Assembly: GCA_002007465.1 (NCBI GenBank)
Contig: LNAC01001213.1
Coordinates: 1 to 64,000, forward strand
Length of the DNA: 64,000 nt
Source: Ailurus styani
Lineage: Eukaryota > Chordata > Mammalia > Carnivora > Ailuridae
Direction of reading: 5' to 3'
Program-made: the position numbers and the translations under genes
The notes under the pieces: model-generated
Told to the model about the DNA's origin: nothing
Databases searched by the model: none
What the model saw: the letters and a program-made list of their open reading frames with translations, nothing else
Shown: piece after piece, positions 11,813 through 22,900 of the stretch
Position numbering within the stretch: position 1 is the first letter of the stretch
Layout: the number at the start of each line of letters is the position of its first letter

Positions 11813-12224
11813 ACAATGTATGGAGACCAGCCATGCACTTAGCTCATTTTTCTTCTTGAAACTCAGGGCCGCTGCCTCTAAAGCCCAAAGTCCTGATGAT
11901 AACCTTCTGATACTGTGCTTGCTTAGTGAAGCTTCCCTTAGTCAGAGCTTCCCTTGAGTAAAAGTTATGACCCACTCCAACAAGACAGGTGTGACTGGGG
12001 TCTATGCCCAACCAATGTGACAGCCCTAGTTCACCGTAGCACTAGGAAGTTGCAGCTAGACCCACAAGTACCATGGTTAACTTAGGCCTACTATTTCTAC
12101 CCCTCATTGCCCCAGGCCTCCCTCTCCCTTAGGGGTTGTGGAACAAAGGGACACTTGCAGAGAAAAAAAAAAGAACTCAGAGCCTCAGTCTGAACTGTGT
12201 CTGGAAAGTCCATGGCATTCTGAA

Positions 12225-12440
12225 TGATCAAGAATTTACCGAGCATTTACTGGGCTCCAGGCCTTATGCTAAGAGCTCACGTGTTCACTCATATAAGTCC
12301 ATCATCAAAACAATGTGGCAATCAATGAGGCAAATGTGACTATAACCTCCACTTTTGAAGTGAGGAAACCAACGCTCTGTGAGTTTTAGAAACCTGCCTA
12401 AGGTCACACAGATAAGAAAATTCAGGTGCCTCTGAAATAC
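12225..12440 (+). mobile_element. MIR SINE relic
   Basis: MIR succession: 'gagcatttactgggctccag', 'gaagtgaggaaaccaacg' and 'ctaaggtcacacagata'. Bases 12249-12276 are identical to a segment inside the L1 at 10618-10645. Confidence 0.75.
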
Positions 12441-12618
12441 AAGATGACATAACTTTAACAAGAAACCATCATGGCCCTGAGACTGAAGAGGAGAATAAAG
12501 ATGGTAATGTCCAAGGAGGAGGTGACTTTTAAATCTGGCCTGATTTCAAATCACTTTGAACTACCCCTGCTGTGCCTAGGGAGGTGCCTTCTCTCTTAAA
12601 CATCTACTCACAGACAGA

Positions 12619-12621
<3 letters not shown>

Positions 12622-12680
<59 letters not shown>
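12622..12680. repeat. (CA)n microsatellite
   Basis: CA dinucleotide run of about 29 units. Confidence 0.95.
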
Positions 12681-12682
<2 letters not shown>

Positions 12683-13097
12683 CTGGTATGGGGCATTTGG
12701 AGTCCCATGTGATCCAGACTCAGCAGTTCACAAAATGATTACTTCCTTACCCTTACTCATGAACAGTATTAAATCAACATTCCCAGAATTTTCTTGGAAC
12801 CTTAATGTATCCATTATCCAATGTATACAAATATATTCTAACCTTAGCCCCAAATGTGTTCACTTCAGTTGCGCAGATTCCACCACTCCCCAAGGATAGC
12901 TTACAGCCCTTCTCTGTCTTCCCATAATGCCCTGGATGTATTGTTATCAATCCATTCACCCAACAAATAATCATGGAACTCCTCTAATATATGTCAGCCG
13001 CTGTATTACTCTGTCATTCCAATTACTACTAACTTATGTTTTTTTATTGGTGATCACTTTCGATGTAACAGTATCTCTCACTAGAATGAGTGCCTTG

Positions 13098-13301
13098 TGG
13101 GGCACCTGAGTTGGTTAAGCATCCGCCTTCGGCTCAGGTCATGATCCCAGGATCCTGGAATCGAGCCCCACATCCGGCTCCTTACTCAATAGGGGGCCTG
13201 CTTCTCCCTCTCCCTCTGCCTGCTGCTCCCCCTGCTTGTGCGCTCTCTCTCTCTCTCTGTGTCAAATAAATAAATAAAATCTTTTTTTAAAAAAAAAAAA
13301 G
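13098..13301 (+). mobile_element. Can-SINE (tRNA-Lys-derived), full length
   Basis: Begins 'ggggcacctgagttggtta' and ends with CT-rich sequence, AAATAAATAAATAAAATC and an A tail. Flanked by ATGAGTGCCTTG at 13086-13097 and 13302-13313, a clear L1-type target duplication. Confidence 0.95.
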
Positions 13302-14153
13302 ATGAGTGCCTTGTAAGAAGGCACCCCACATTACTCACTATTATCTGCCTAGGGCTTAGCCACACATGGCCACACCTCTGAGTAGGCTATCAACAAACAC
13401 TGGATATTGGATGAAGAATTTCACAAGGTATCTATTGCATGTAAAAATTTAGGAAGACAAAGAGGAGATAAAACAGGAACAAAATGGAATGTAAACCCCA
13501 CTGAGGGTAAAGAGATGACGCCACATTGAAGGTGGGGTACCAAAAAGGGAAGCTCTTATAATACCCGCAAACACCCTTGACAAAATAAACGAGGGTCCGT
13601 ACACTCAGATAAGAATATGTCTTAGGTAGGATGGCAAAATAACGTCCAGCCCTATAATGGGAGCCCTCTCCTCTTAGTGTCAGGTCTGCTTTATGGGTGG
13701 GGTGTGTGTGGGGGGGGCTGCCCATCCATACTGTATGTAACACAATCCCCTGGCACGCCAGGGACATTAGAAGTGAGAAGTGAAAGTCCTTCCTTTGAGG
13801 GATGGATACCTTCTACTACGACTCACTGGACTGTCTTGCCTGTCTCTCAAAGTATTAAAAGTTCTGAATCCCAAAAACCTACCCAGGACGGGGGTCGCTA
13901 CTCCAGACCTCCATGCTTCCTCACCACGCATAGGTTTTGAAGGGCCAACTTTGGCCTCCACTTGCCCTAGAGATAGCAGATTTTATCTGTGAATTCTGTT
14001 GACAGGACCCACCCCCACAACCTGCAGGTTCCACTCATTTGGGAGACAATGCCGCTTTTTATTTATTTATTTTTTTATCAGACATTGGTCCTTCCCCAGA
14101 GGCCCAGCAAGCCAAGTACTGACACCAGCTTTGAGGAAGGCAAAATGATTTTT

Positions 14154-14340
14154 TTTAAAAGATTTTTTACTTATTTATTTGAGAGAGAGAGTGAGAGAGC
14201 ACGAGAGGGGAGAAGGTCAGAGGGAGAAGCAGACTCCCCGTGGAGCTGGGAGCCCAATGTGGGACTTGATCCCAGGACTCTGGGATCATGACCTGAGCCT
14301 AAGGCAGTTGCTTAACCAACTGAGCCACCCTGGCGCCCCA
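14154..14340 (-). mobile_element. Can-SINE, reverse strand
   Basis: Reverse element: T-rich tail, 'gagagagagtgagagagc', 'gggatcatgacctgagcc' and 'ccaactgagccaccctgg'. Target duplication 'caaaatg-ttttt' at 14141-14153 and 14341-14353 with one mismatch. Confidence 0.95.
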
Positions 14341-15885
14341 CAAAATGGTTTTTATTGCAGGCCGTCAAGCAAGGAGATAGGAGAACATTTCTCAAATCCA
14401 CCTCCCCAAACGGTTGGGGTTGGGTGTATTTAAGGATAACAGGTCAGGATGCCAGGGGGTATGTAGTGTGGAATGGAATATCCTGATTGCACATAGGAAC
14501 AAAGGGAGGTGTCCTCCTTTCTGAGCATGTGCATTCGAGAATCATGCCTCTTCAAGGGACACACGTTCAGAAAATGGTGGTGGAAGCAGGATGTACAGAG
14601 AGCTCTCGGGGTGCGTCGTCACAGAGGTTACTCTCGTTCACTCGTGGTCCCTTCCACGCAGCTGCAAGAATTCTTCCCGAGTTAGTTCCAGTCTTAGCTA
14701 GTTTCATCAGTGGTTGGTTAACTACTGCAAAACAGACTCAAAACTCACTCAAATTAGCCAGAGTTTCTTTAGGGTAGAATGATCAAACGTCTGCTGATGT
14801 GTCGGTTTCACCTTCAGTTGGTCACTTCTGTTGTTGTTGTTGCTGCTTTGTTTTGTTTTGTTTTGTTCCGTTTTTCTGGACAAGGAGCCTGAATTGTCTC
14901 TTGGTCCCTGGTATAGTATTCAGGGATCAGGCAGGCCTTTCGGACTTGAAGTTGGGCTGCAGGGAGCAGCAGGGAGCAGCCCCTCCTTTCTTTATACAGC
15001 TACCGACTACTAGTAAATTAAAGCATAGTTTCTATGAACTGAGTGGCTTTTCTAAATTAGGTTTCACACTCCATCATTCGTCTCAGAAAACTCTACAAGT
15101 TGAGTATGCTTCTTCATTTAATACTTGAAAAAGAGAAAGAGGGAGGGAGGGAGGGAGGGAGAGGAAGGGGGACCCTGTACAAAAACAGTAGATGGAGGAA
15201 TTAAGACTTGATTCAAGGTTCAAATTTATCACTAATTGGTATTATGGATATTAAGTGCTGTTTCTTGAGTTTTCCTTCCTGAGAAGCAAATCTGGTCCTC
15301 AGCAACAAAAGAGCAGTAGCTGGAGTCCATGGCCAGCCTGGCGGCACTATCTCATCACAGCCCCCACCCTGGGACCACTAGAGCTACTTTTGATGGTAAG
15401 GGGGCAGGATGGAGGTGAGACTGTGGACAGGACACAAAGCCGAGATGGACTTATGGAGACTAGCGAATGGCCATACCTTTGTTTCAGTAAGGGAGAGGTA
15501 GTGGTGGTGTCAAAGGCATGGTGTCAACCCTTCCTGGCCACTGCAACTCAAGACAGAGTGAGATTTTCAGGGACTTGTGAGTCCCTATGTCAAAAGGGAC
15601 TCAGTACCTGGTGTCACCTCCTGTAACAGCTGTGTCAGATGGCCAGGATGGCATCTTAAGGGGCCGGTATTCTTTCTCCTGACCACAAAACAGTCCTGGA
15701 ATATGACCACCACGCTCACAGGCAACAGCTTTAGCAAGATGGCAGCAACCATCTCTTTTACCTGGCCCTTGCTACATTTTGTAAATCAGGTTTTCTGTTT
15801 TCACGGAACACTCTCTCACATGATTTCTGACCACAGACCCAGTTTTGTTTTGTTTTATTCCCTCTCAACTTTTAGTCACAAGTTT
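14341..15885. other. No gene recognised; simple tracts
   Basis: Contains a (TTG)n/(TTTTG)n stretch near 14828-14868 and a GGGA-rich run near 15140-15170. Open frames here are short and unlike known proteins. Confidence 0.55.
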
Positions 15886-16236
15886 CGAGGCCAATTGAAT
15901 TTGCTTTCCTTTCTTTAGTCTGATAGCCAAACAGTCCATGAGAACCNNNNNNNNNNNNNNNNNNNNNNNNNNNNNNNNNNNNNNNNNNNNNNNNNNNNNN
16001 NNNNNNNNNNNNNNNNNNNNNNNNNNNNNNNNNNNNNNNNNNNNNNNNNNNNNNNNNNNNNNNNNNNNNNNNNNNNNNNNNNNNNNNNNNNNNNNNNNNN
16101 NNNNNNNNNNNNNNNNNNNNNNNNNNNNNNNNNNNNNNNNNNNNNNNNNNNNNNNNNNNNNNNNNNNNNNNNNNNCGAGGCCAATTGAATTTGCTTTCCT
16201 TTCTTTAGTCTGATAGCCAAACAGTCCATGAGAACC
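15886..16236. other. Assembly gap with identical 61-bp flanks
   Basis: N run at 15947-16175 (229 positions). The 61 bp before it (15886-15946) and the 61 bp after it (16176-16236) are the same sequence in the same orientation. This is the usual sign of contig ends that overlap but were left unmerged, although a real tandem duplication cannot be excluded. Confidence 0.95.
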
Positions 16237-16385
16237 ACACCCACACCAGCAAGCACATTGTAGTCTCTCTCGACCTAAAATAATAATAATAAATTAATTT
16301 AAATAATAATAATTTAAAAATAATTTATAATTTTATAATATTTATAATTTAAAAAGTCTCTTAGGTTCCTCAGAATCTTAAAAAT

Positions 16386-16942
16386 ATAATTTCACCTCTC
16401 AGTGTAAATCCAAAAGAATTGAAATCAGGGTGTTGAAGTGATAATTTCACACCCATGTTCATAGCATCATTACTCATGATAGCCAAAAAATGGAAGCAAC
16501 CCAAATACTCATCAATAGGTGAATGGATAATGAAAATGTGGTATACACACACGCGTGCACACACACACACACACACACTGGAATATTATTCAGTCCTAAA
16601 AACAATGGAAATACTCTCACCTGGCAACAACATGGATGATCCTTGAGGACATTATGCTAAGTGAAATACGCCAGTCAGCAAAAGACAAATACTATATGAT
16701 TGCACTTGTATGGGGTATCAAAAATGGTCAAATTCATAGAAATAGAATGGTGGTCATTGCCAGGGTTTGGGGGGAGGGGGAAATGGGAAATTGTTTAATG
16801 GGTGTAGCTTTTCTGTTCTGCAAGGGGAACTAGTTCTGTCACACAGCAGTCTGGATATACTTAACACTACTGAACTGTATGCTTAGAAATGGTTGAGAGG
16901 GTAAATTTTTCTGTTATGTGTATCTCACCACAATTTTAAAAA
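16386..16942 (+). mobile_element. Older L1 3' end (L1MA/L1MB-like)
   Basis: Carries the ORF2 end ('tggaatattattcagtc', 'atgctaagtgaaatacgcca') followed by an ancient-type 3' UTR: 'agaatggtggtcattgccag', 'actgaactgtatgcttag' and 'tgttatgtgtatctcacca'. A (CA)n run interrupts it at 16559-16578. Confidence 0.8.
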
Positions 16943-16949
16943 GTCCCTG

Positions 16950-18115
16950 GACCTCATGTCTCTTTCTAGCTTCAACTCTTTGGAAGAATTCTCTATGGTC
17001 GCCGCCATCTCTTCTTTAACTCCCACTGTCTTCTCAACCCACTGCCACCAGACTTCTGCCCTCGTCATTCCACTAAAACTGTTCTTGCTAAGGTTGTCAA
17101 TGACCTCTTGATATTGTGGGCTTAGTGTACTCAACCCAGGGTATTGGACATTATTCACCTTTCCCTCTCTCTCTCTGTTTTACCCTTTTTCCCTGCCTTT
17201 TTTCTTCTTCATAAATATTTCCTTCTTTGGCCTGTGGATCTTTCTGTCTTTACAGTTCTTCATATTTTCCTTTGAACAGCTCAATTCAACTTAAAGAAAT
17301 GGCTATCAGATTTATATCTCTGATAGATGTCACTTTAACTAGTCCATGCCATATGAATGTCCCATAGGACCTTCAAACTCAACTCCTCAAATACAACTCA
17401 TCATCCCTCCTGGGTTTTTTGTTGTTGTTGTTGTTGTTTTGTTTTTTTAACTCAATGCATGCATTCTCAAATCTTATTCTGAAATTTGGGACTCATATTG
17501 GAATCCTGTTTCTTCTTTACTTCCCATATCCAATTAGTCAAAAAATTCTATGGATTCTATTTCCCTTATTAATTCTCAAAATCATCTCACCTGCTATTGC
17601 CTTGCCTTAGGTTTTCATTGCCTATTGCCTTCAATTTGGTCTCTCTGCTTCCAAAATTGCCTCCTTTAAATGTATCTTGCCCATTGTGTTTTAGTGATCT
17701 TCTTAAGACTTAAGCTTAATCAGGAAGTTGTCTACTTGAAGATCCCTATCAGCTTCCCATTGCTTTTAGGTTAAGGTGTCAAATTCCTAACATTCAGTAT
17801 AGAAAGCTCAACTTTTCCATGGAAAGTGTAAATGACTACACTCGTACTGCATCTTTTTTTTTTTTTTTTTAATTTGCTTCAAGGTCCCATGGTGCTTAGT
17901 TCTTCACTGCCTTTGTACATGCACTCCCCTATCCCTGGAGTGTCCCTCCCTGCCTGCTTTGCCTACCTTGCTGATTGCCCTTCATGACTCAGTTTCTGTA
18001 ACCCCTATTTGTGTTCCCATAGTACATGATGCTATTTCGTGGTGACTACTTTATGTTCTAACTGACTGTATATATTTCCTCAAAAATTGGGACTAAATTC
18101 TTCATCCCTCTGCTC
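16950..18115 (+). mobile_element. L2 LINE relic
   Basis: Colinear with L2 ORF/3' region: 'actaaaactgttcttgctaa', 'gtcaatgacctcttgata', a 'ggctatcagatttatatctc' segment, and an end resembling the L2 tail near 18060-18125. A T-run sits at about 17853-17870 and a (TTG)n/T-rich run near 17415-17448. Confidence 0.7.
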
Positions 18116-18165
18116 CATTGCCTAGTAGCATGCTTGTTTGTGATTTACTCCCTATTTGGAGTATT

Positions 18166-18167
<2 letters not shown>

Positions 18168-18209
<42 letters not shown>
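18168..18209. repeat. (TG)n microsatellite upstream of PBDC1
   Basis: About 20 TG units, 370 bp upstream of the PBDC1 start codon. Probably polymorphic. Confidence 0.95.
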
Positions 18210-18211
<2 letters not shown>

Positions 18212-18344
18212 TGGTGTATGAGCCTGCTCGCACAAATGGAGAGTGTGAATCTGAATCTCTACTGGGCACTCAGTGCAGTGGGCACGCGAGAGTTTTACCT
18301 AAGGCTTTTCGCATGATCACCACAGATGTTAATGAACATTCAAC

Positions 18345-18575
18345 CACCTGTGACGTCCGAAGCATCCCAGACTGTGCAGCGGCGCAACACCTTGGCGGGA
18401 ACGCAGGGCGAATGAGGAGGGGCCAGGGACAACCGCCTCCAGGCTACGGAGGTTGCGCGCAGGCGCACCCGGAAAGAAAGCCTCTCTTATTCGTCCCTCC
18501 CTTTCCAACGAGCTGCCGGCAGAGCTTGCAAATAGTCATTTCCGGGAAACAGGCACTTGCTTTGTGGGGTGCAAC
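18345..18575 (+). promoter_or_regulatory. PBDC1: PBDC1 promoter and 5' UTR (CpG-rich, NRF1 and ETS motifs)
   Basis: CpG-rich block immediately upstream of the PBDC1 start codon, without a canonical TATA box, as expected for a housekeeping gene. A perfect NRF1-type motif GCGCAGGCGC lies at 18457-18466. ETS-type cores CCGGAA at 18469-18474 and TTCCGG at 18540-18545 are present. The transcription start is not visible in sequence but is likely within about 100 bp of the ATG. Confidence 0.75.
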
Positions 18576-18605
18576 ATGGAGACGACCAGTGGAACTGCTG
18601 AGCCG
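18576..18605 (+). CDS. PBDC1: PBDC1 coding exon 1
   Basis: Ten codons from ATG (18576) to the donor GTGAGA at 18606. The start is chosen because it aligns with the human N-terminus and lies just inside the CpG-rich region. Intron phase 0. Confidence 0.93.
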
Positions 18606-21600
18606 GTGAGACGCTGCTCTGGGGTCGGGTGAGTGGGGAAGCCGAGCCGGGTCGAGCTTTGAGCACCATCTCTCCCCCTTCTTGTTCCCTTCCATCTCTC
18701 CCCCTTCTTGTTCCCTTCCCAGGTTTCCGGGGAACTGGTATCTGTGGCACATGCTCTTTCTCTCCCAGCCGAGTCTTATGGCAACGATGTGAGTATGACT
18801 CACCCCCAGCTCCCGCTCATTCAGCTAGCCTGGTATGTCTGCAGGGCCTGCCACGAAATTGTAACCCCCTGATATCTTCTGTGAACCCTCTCCATGCCCG
18901 ACAGAAACCGCGCTTTCTCCTTCATTCTCACCTTTTTGGTCCACGAACCCAGGACAGATGCCGGTGGAAGTAGTTCCCAAACTTTGCTGCACTAGAACCA
19001 CCTGAGAAGCTTTTATATATTCCGTTGTCCAGGTCACAATCTATACCAATTAAAGCAAAATATCGGGGGGGGGACGGACGGTGAGAGTCAGAAATTGGTA
19101 TTTTTTTAAAGGTTCCTGAATGATTTCATTATTCGATAAAGTGGCACCGAATTATGGTATATCTTGTTTAGATTCTTAAGAAGAAAGCATATGATATTTT
19201 TTAGATACAAGACACAGGGACATGAGAATAATATTAATACTCAAATAAAAATGTGATTGATGTATGTTAAGTTAGGGTATAAGATCCAAAGGAGTTTAGC
19301 TGAAGAAGAAACCCCTAAGAACTGAGACAGTTTAGGAAGACTTCACTGAGAAAGTGAATCTCTAACTGGATTCTCAAAGTATAGATGGACAAAGGACATG
19401 GTGTAAGGCATGGAGGTAAAAATGCAAATGGCTTTGCTGGGGTCAGTGAAATAGATCCATCTAGCTGGAGTGGGAGATTTTAATGGAACAGGTGGTGGGT
19501 ACTTGGTAAGGCTTATTTATAATCTAGTCTGCTTCACAATACTGATTCAATTTTAAGTGTTATGACTGGGAAATTGGCTATCTTTTTTTGGGGGGAATTG
19601 GCTATCTTATAAATATAAATGATGATTATAACATGTTACACTATTAAAAGTGAAGGGTATTTCACTTCCATTATCTTACTTTGTTTCCCAACAACTCAGT
19701 GATATATGTGAGTATATTGTGTCAGTTTTACAATGGTTTAATTCAGTCCTGAGAAGTCACTCTATCTACTGCTTTATATAGTCTCCCACACTTTCAGTAG
19801 CTGCTGGAAAAAGAGCCAGTGGCTTATGCTGTTGCTTAGACTGTATAGGCAGCTTCTTTTGGTGGGTAGTTTCCTTTATAAGGACAAAAGTTTTCTATTT
19901 TCCAAACCCATTAGTCCAGTTTTTGTCCTTTGACAGTAGTGTTATATACATTACCTAGACATCCACAGACATCCTTAATTTGTTCTCTAGTAGCAGGATT
20001 GGGAGATTCTGACCTGACATTCTTCACTCCTTTGTAGCTTGATATTGAGATGGCTTGGGCCATGAAAGCTATGCAGCATGCTGAAGTCTACTACAAGGTG
20101 AGTTGTTTGTCTTCATTATTAAGCATAATTAAGCATGGAATTGTAGTGTATGGTTCTTTGCTAATCACTCTTCTCAGCAAGTTAAACATATATATTTTGG
20201 AGATAATTGTTATTACTGTAAGATTTTACCCACAGAGAATGAGGGGGTGGAAATGAATTTTGTTTTGACAATGGGGAGTTAGTTGTACTTCTTTGCCCAG
20301 TGTTCTGCTGCTAACTGGCAAAATGATTCCATAGTAGGCAATTAATAAATGTTTGATGACTTAATGAACAATTCACAGAGAGCAATAGCCAGGCAGTACT
20401 AGGACCAAAAAGGTTTGAACTGGTGGTAAGGACTGTAATATATTATGTCCTTTGAAAACTATGTCATGATTTCATCTGGGACCTCATCTGTCTGTACTTC
20501 CTAATAACTCTTCTGCCCTTAAAACCATAAAGAGTTTCTGGGCAAGGGGGGATAGAAGTGTAGTAAATTAGAGACTAGTATCTGTATGTTGTCTTGTGTC
20601 TGGCAGCTGATTTCATCAGTTGACCCACAGTTCCTGAAACTCACCAAAGTGGATGACCAAATCTATTCTGAGTTTCGGGAAAATTTTGAGAAACTCAGGA
20701 TAGATGTGTTGGATCCAGAAGAGCTCAAATCAGAATCAGCTAAAGAGGTAAGAATTCTTTCAGATATTGCCTAGCATCTAACAATTATTCATTGTGAAAA
20801 CATTTTTATACATTTAAACTTTTTTCAGTATGTTTTAAGGAAATATGTAAAGAACCGGGGCTTTTCTGTAGTTATAATCAACTAATAAGTAAGTTATAAA
20901 ATAAAATAAATATTTTTCTGGTTTATGAGTTTCTTGTTCATTGGATCTATTTTTTTCTTTCTTCTTCTTTTTTTTTTTTTTTTTTTTGACTTGGATATTT
21001 CATCCCTTCCTACCCAGCCCTTTCAGGGGAGAAGGAACAAATTTACTTATGTTAGTAAGTAAGTTAGTAAGATGGGGAATTGGAAAATTGACAAAAAAAC
21101 GCTTGGATGGAGAATTGGCAAATAGGATATAGGGAGGTGTTTGAATTCTCCGGATTTAAGTTCACATTATCATGGGCCATGGATACTAGGAGAACTTAGG
21201 TTTCCCATTGCTTACTTGATACCATACTTTTACAGTGTGCTAAAACTCATAGTGGGGAAAATATTTCCCTGAGAGTAGGTCCTTGGTTTATGATATATGT
21301 AACCTTTTAACATTGTTACTGTTAACTGTTGACTCTGTTACTGATCTTTGCAAAAGTACTTCTAGCAATGGACTTATTTCTTAAAATTTAACTTTGTGAC
21401 TTTGCCACATTCCTGCTGCCTTTGCTTCATTTGTACTTCAGTGGGGATGAATAACTACTTTGGGCTGAGCTAACCAATAACTTAAAAACAAAACAATATA
21501 TTTAAGAAATCAAATTTTAATTCTGTAGTTGAGGATTTAAATATTTTGTCAAGTTAAAATATTGTTCATATTAGGAAATACCAGTCTAAAGACAATAGAT

Positions 21601-22447
21601 AGCATAGAAACTCAATGCTAGTGAAAGTAGAAATCAGCTCAGTCCTAGTCTCTTCCACTATGAGTACTTTCCTTACTGAGGATGTGGAGTCCCTTCTCCT
21701 GGCCTGACTTCACCAACCTTCTGAATTTGTTAGCTAAGGCACCTTTTTTTTTTGCCTTTATAGAAGTGGAGGCCATTCTGCTTGAAGTTTGACGGGATTG
21801 TAGAAGACTTCAACTATGGTACTTTGTTACGACTGGATTGTTCCCAGGGCTACACTGAGGAAAACACCATCTTTGGTGAGATTCTTGCCTCTGGAGTGGT
21901 TTCTGTATAAGGAGAGTGAGGGATCTGGTTTTACTGATGAATTAGTGACATGAATAGTTTGGGGATTATTTTATTTGTTACATATTTAAAGATCATGTTA
22001 TCATTTGTTGAGTAACTGTGGGATAAGATGGTTAATTATTTTCAGCCTCATTTAACAAGATTAGAAGTCCACATCTCTGAAGTTTATGACTGTACTGGAA
22101 TGCTTTGACTGTTATTTCAGCTTTGTCAGTAGACTTCAAGTAGGTTTAGAAAAGTAACTGTGACTAGGACAATAATCAATTCTATGCACCTTTCAGCCCC
22201 CAGGATACAATTTTTGGCAATTGAAATTGCTCGGAACCGGGAAGGCTATAACAAAACAGTTTACACCAATGTTCATGACAAAGAAGAGAAAGAAGGAAAC
22301 CATGGAAGAGAGAAAGGAACTGACAGTGAACGGGCAGAAGAGAAAGGAGCCAACAGAGAAAAAGAAAAAACAAAAACCAACAAAGGAGAAGAAAAAGAGA
22401 AAGGAGCCAACAAAGAAATCAGCAAGAGCGGTGAAACAGCTATGTAA
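18576..22447 (+). CDS. PBDC1: PBDC1, complete six-exon coding gene (219 aa)
   Basis: Coding exons 18576-18605, 18723-18788, 20038-20097, 20607-20747, 21764-21875 and 22197-22447 join in frame (660 nt with stop). All introns are GT-AG. The product starts METTSGTAEP and contains the family core 'DIEMAWAMKAMQHAEVYYK', 'KLTKVDDQIYSEF', 'KWRPFCLKFDGIVEDFNYGT' and 'APRIQFLAIEIARNREGYNK', matching the human X-linked protein PBDC1 (CXorf26, about 233 aa) as I recall it. The conserved PBDC1/YPL225W domain covers roughly residues 30-155. The last 60-65 residues are a K/E/G-rich, repeat-like charged tail. The yeast relative (Chp1) has been reported as a ribosome-associated chaperone for newly made eEF1A. 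The older 'polysaccharide biosynthesis' name is historical. The splice frame is intact and no defect is seen. Confidence 0.97.
18723..18788 (+). CDS. PBDC1: PBDC1 coding exon 2
   Basis: Acceptor CCCAG before 18723 and donor GTGAGT at 18789. Encodes 22 residues beginning VSGELVSVAHALSLP. Phase 0 on both sides. Confidence 0.95.
18963..19135 (+). mobile_element. MER5A-type DNA transposon relic in PBDC1 intron 2
   Basis: Resembles MER5A: 'ttcccaaactttgctgcact', 'gaaccacctgagaagctttt', then a distal 'gtatttttttaaaggttcc' inverted end. A poly-G run interrupts it at 19065-19072. Confidence 0.65.
20038..20097 (+). CDS. PBDC1: PBDC1 coding exon 3
   Basis: Acceptor TTTGTAG and donor GTGAGT. Encodes LDIEMAWAMKAMQHAEVYYK, the start of the conserved domain. 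Human has P where this has the first L, as recalled. Confidence 0.96.
20607..20747 (+). CDS. PBDC1: PBDC1 coding exon 4
   Basis: Acceptor GGCAG, donor GTAAGA. 47 codons from LISSVDPQFLKL to ELKSESAKE. Almost identical to the human segment. Confidence 0.97.
21764..21875 (+). CDS. PBDC1: PBDC1 coding exon 5
   Basis: Acceptor TTTATAG, donor GTGAGA. 37 codons plus one base. Contains the most conserved block KWRPFCLKFDGIVEDFNYGT. The split codon makes Ala with exon 6. Confidence 0.97.
22197..22447 (+). CDS. PBDC1: PBDC1 coding exon 6 (terminal)
   Basis: Acceptor TTTCAG. Finishes the conserved domain (PRIQFLAIEIARNREGY) and encodes the charged tail with repeated EEKGAN/KEKGAN-type units before TAA at 22445-22447. 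The tail is shorter than the human one, consistent with indels in a degenerate repeat. Confidence 0.96.
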
Positions 22448-22900
22448 GGTAGATAAGGAATAGCACCCTGGAAGCTTTGACTCAGCTAAGTCTACAGATA
22501 CTACAATGCTGCTTGCACAGACCCCTGTGGTTAAATGTATGTCTTTGTGCAACTGAAAGACATAAAGAAGTACTTCTTTCTATCCTAATAATCAAGAGCT
22601 ACTTTGTTTTTTCTCTTGTATGAACCAGCTTAAAGACTATTAGGGTCTTAGTTGAGCATTTCTTGGTATAGTGTTTCTTGTTTCTCATCACTGGTCACGT
22701 AAGAAATTTTACAAATAAATTTCTTTTGGTTCTTATGACTATATCTATAATTGACTTTTAAAAGGTATTTCAAATTATTTGACACTACAGATTTTTTTTC
22801 AGGTATATAATCTCTTTGTCATGTCTTATATAAAATGATTTATGCTTGTTTTTAAATGCTTATCATTGTTTCCTGCAATAAAGTTTCCTCAAACCTGTTA
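22448..22900 (+). other. PBDC1: PBDC1 3' UTR with polyadenylation signal
   Basis: An AATAAA at 22877-22882 is followed by a TG/T-rich stretch, a plausible 3' end near 22900. An earlier AATAAA occurs near 22715 and could give a shorter transcript. The chosen end is an inference. Confidence 0.7.

Noticed and set aside
15915..16256. Open frames crossing the N run
   Set aside because: They are created by undetermined bases.
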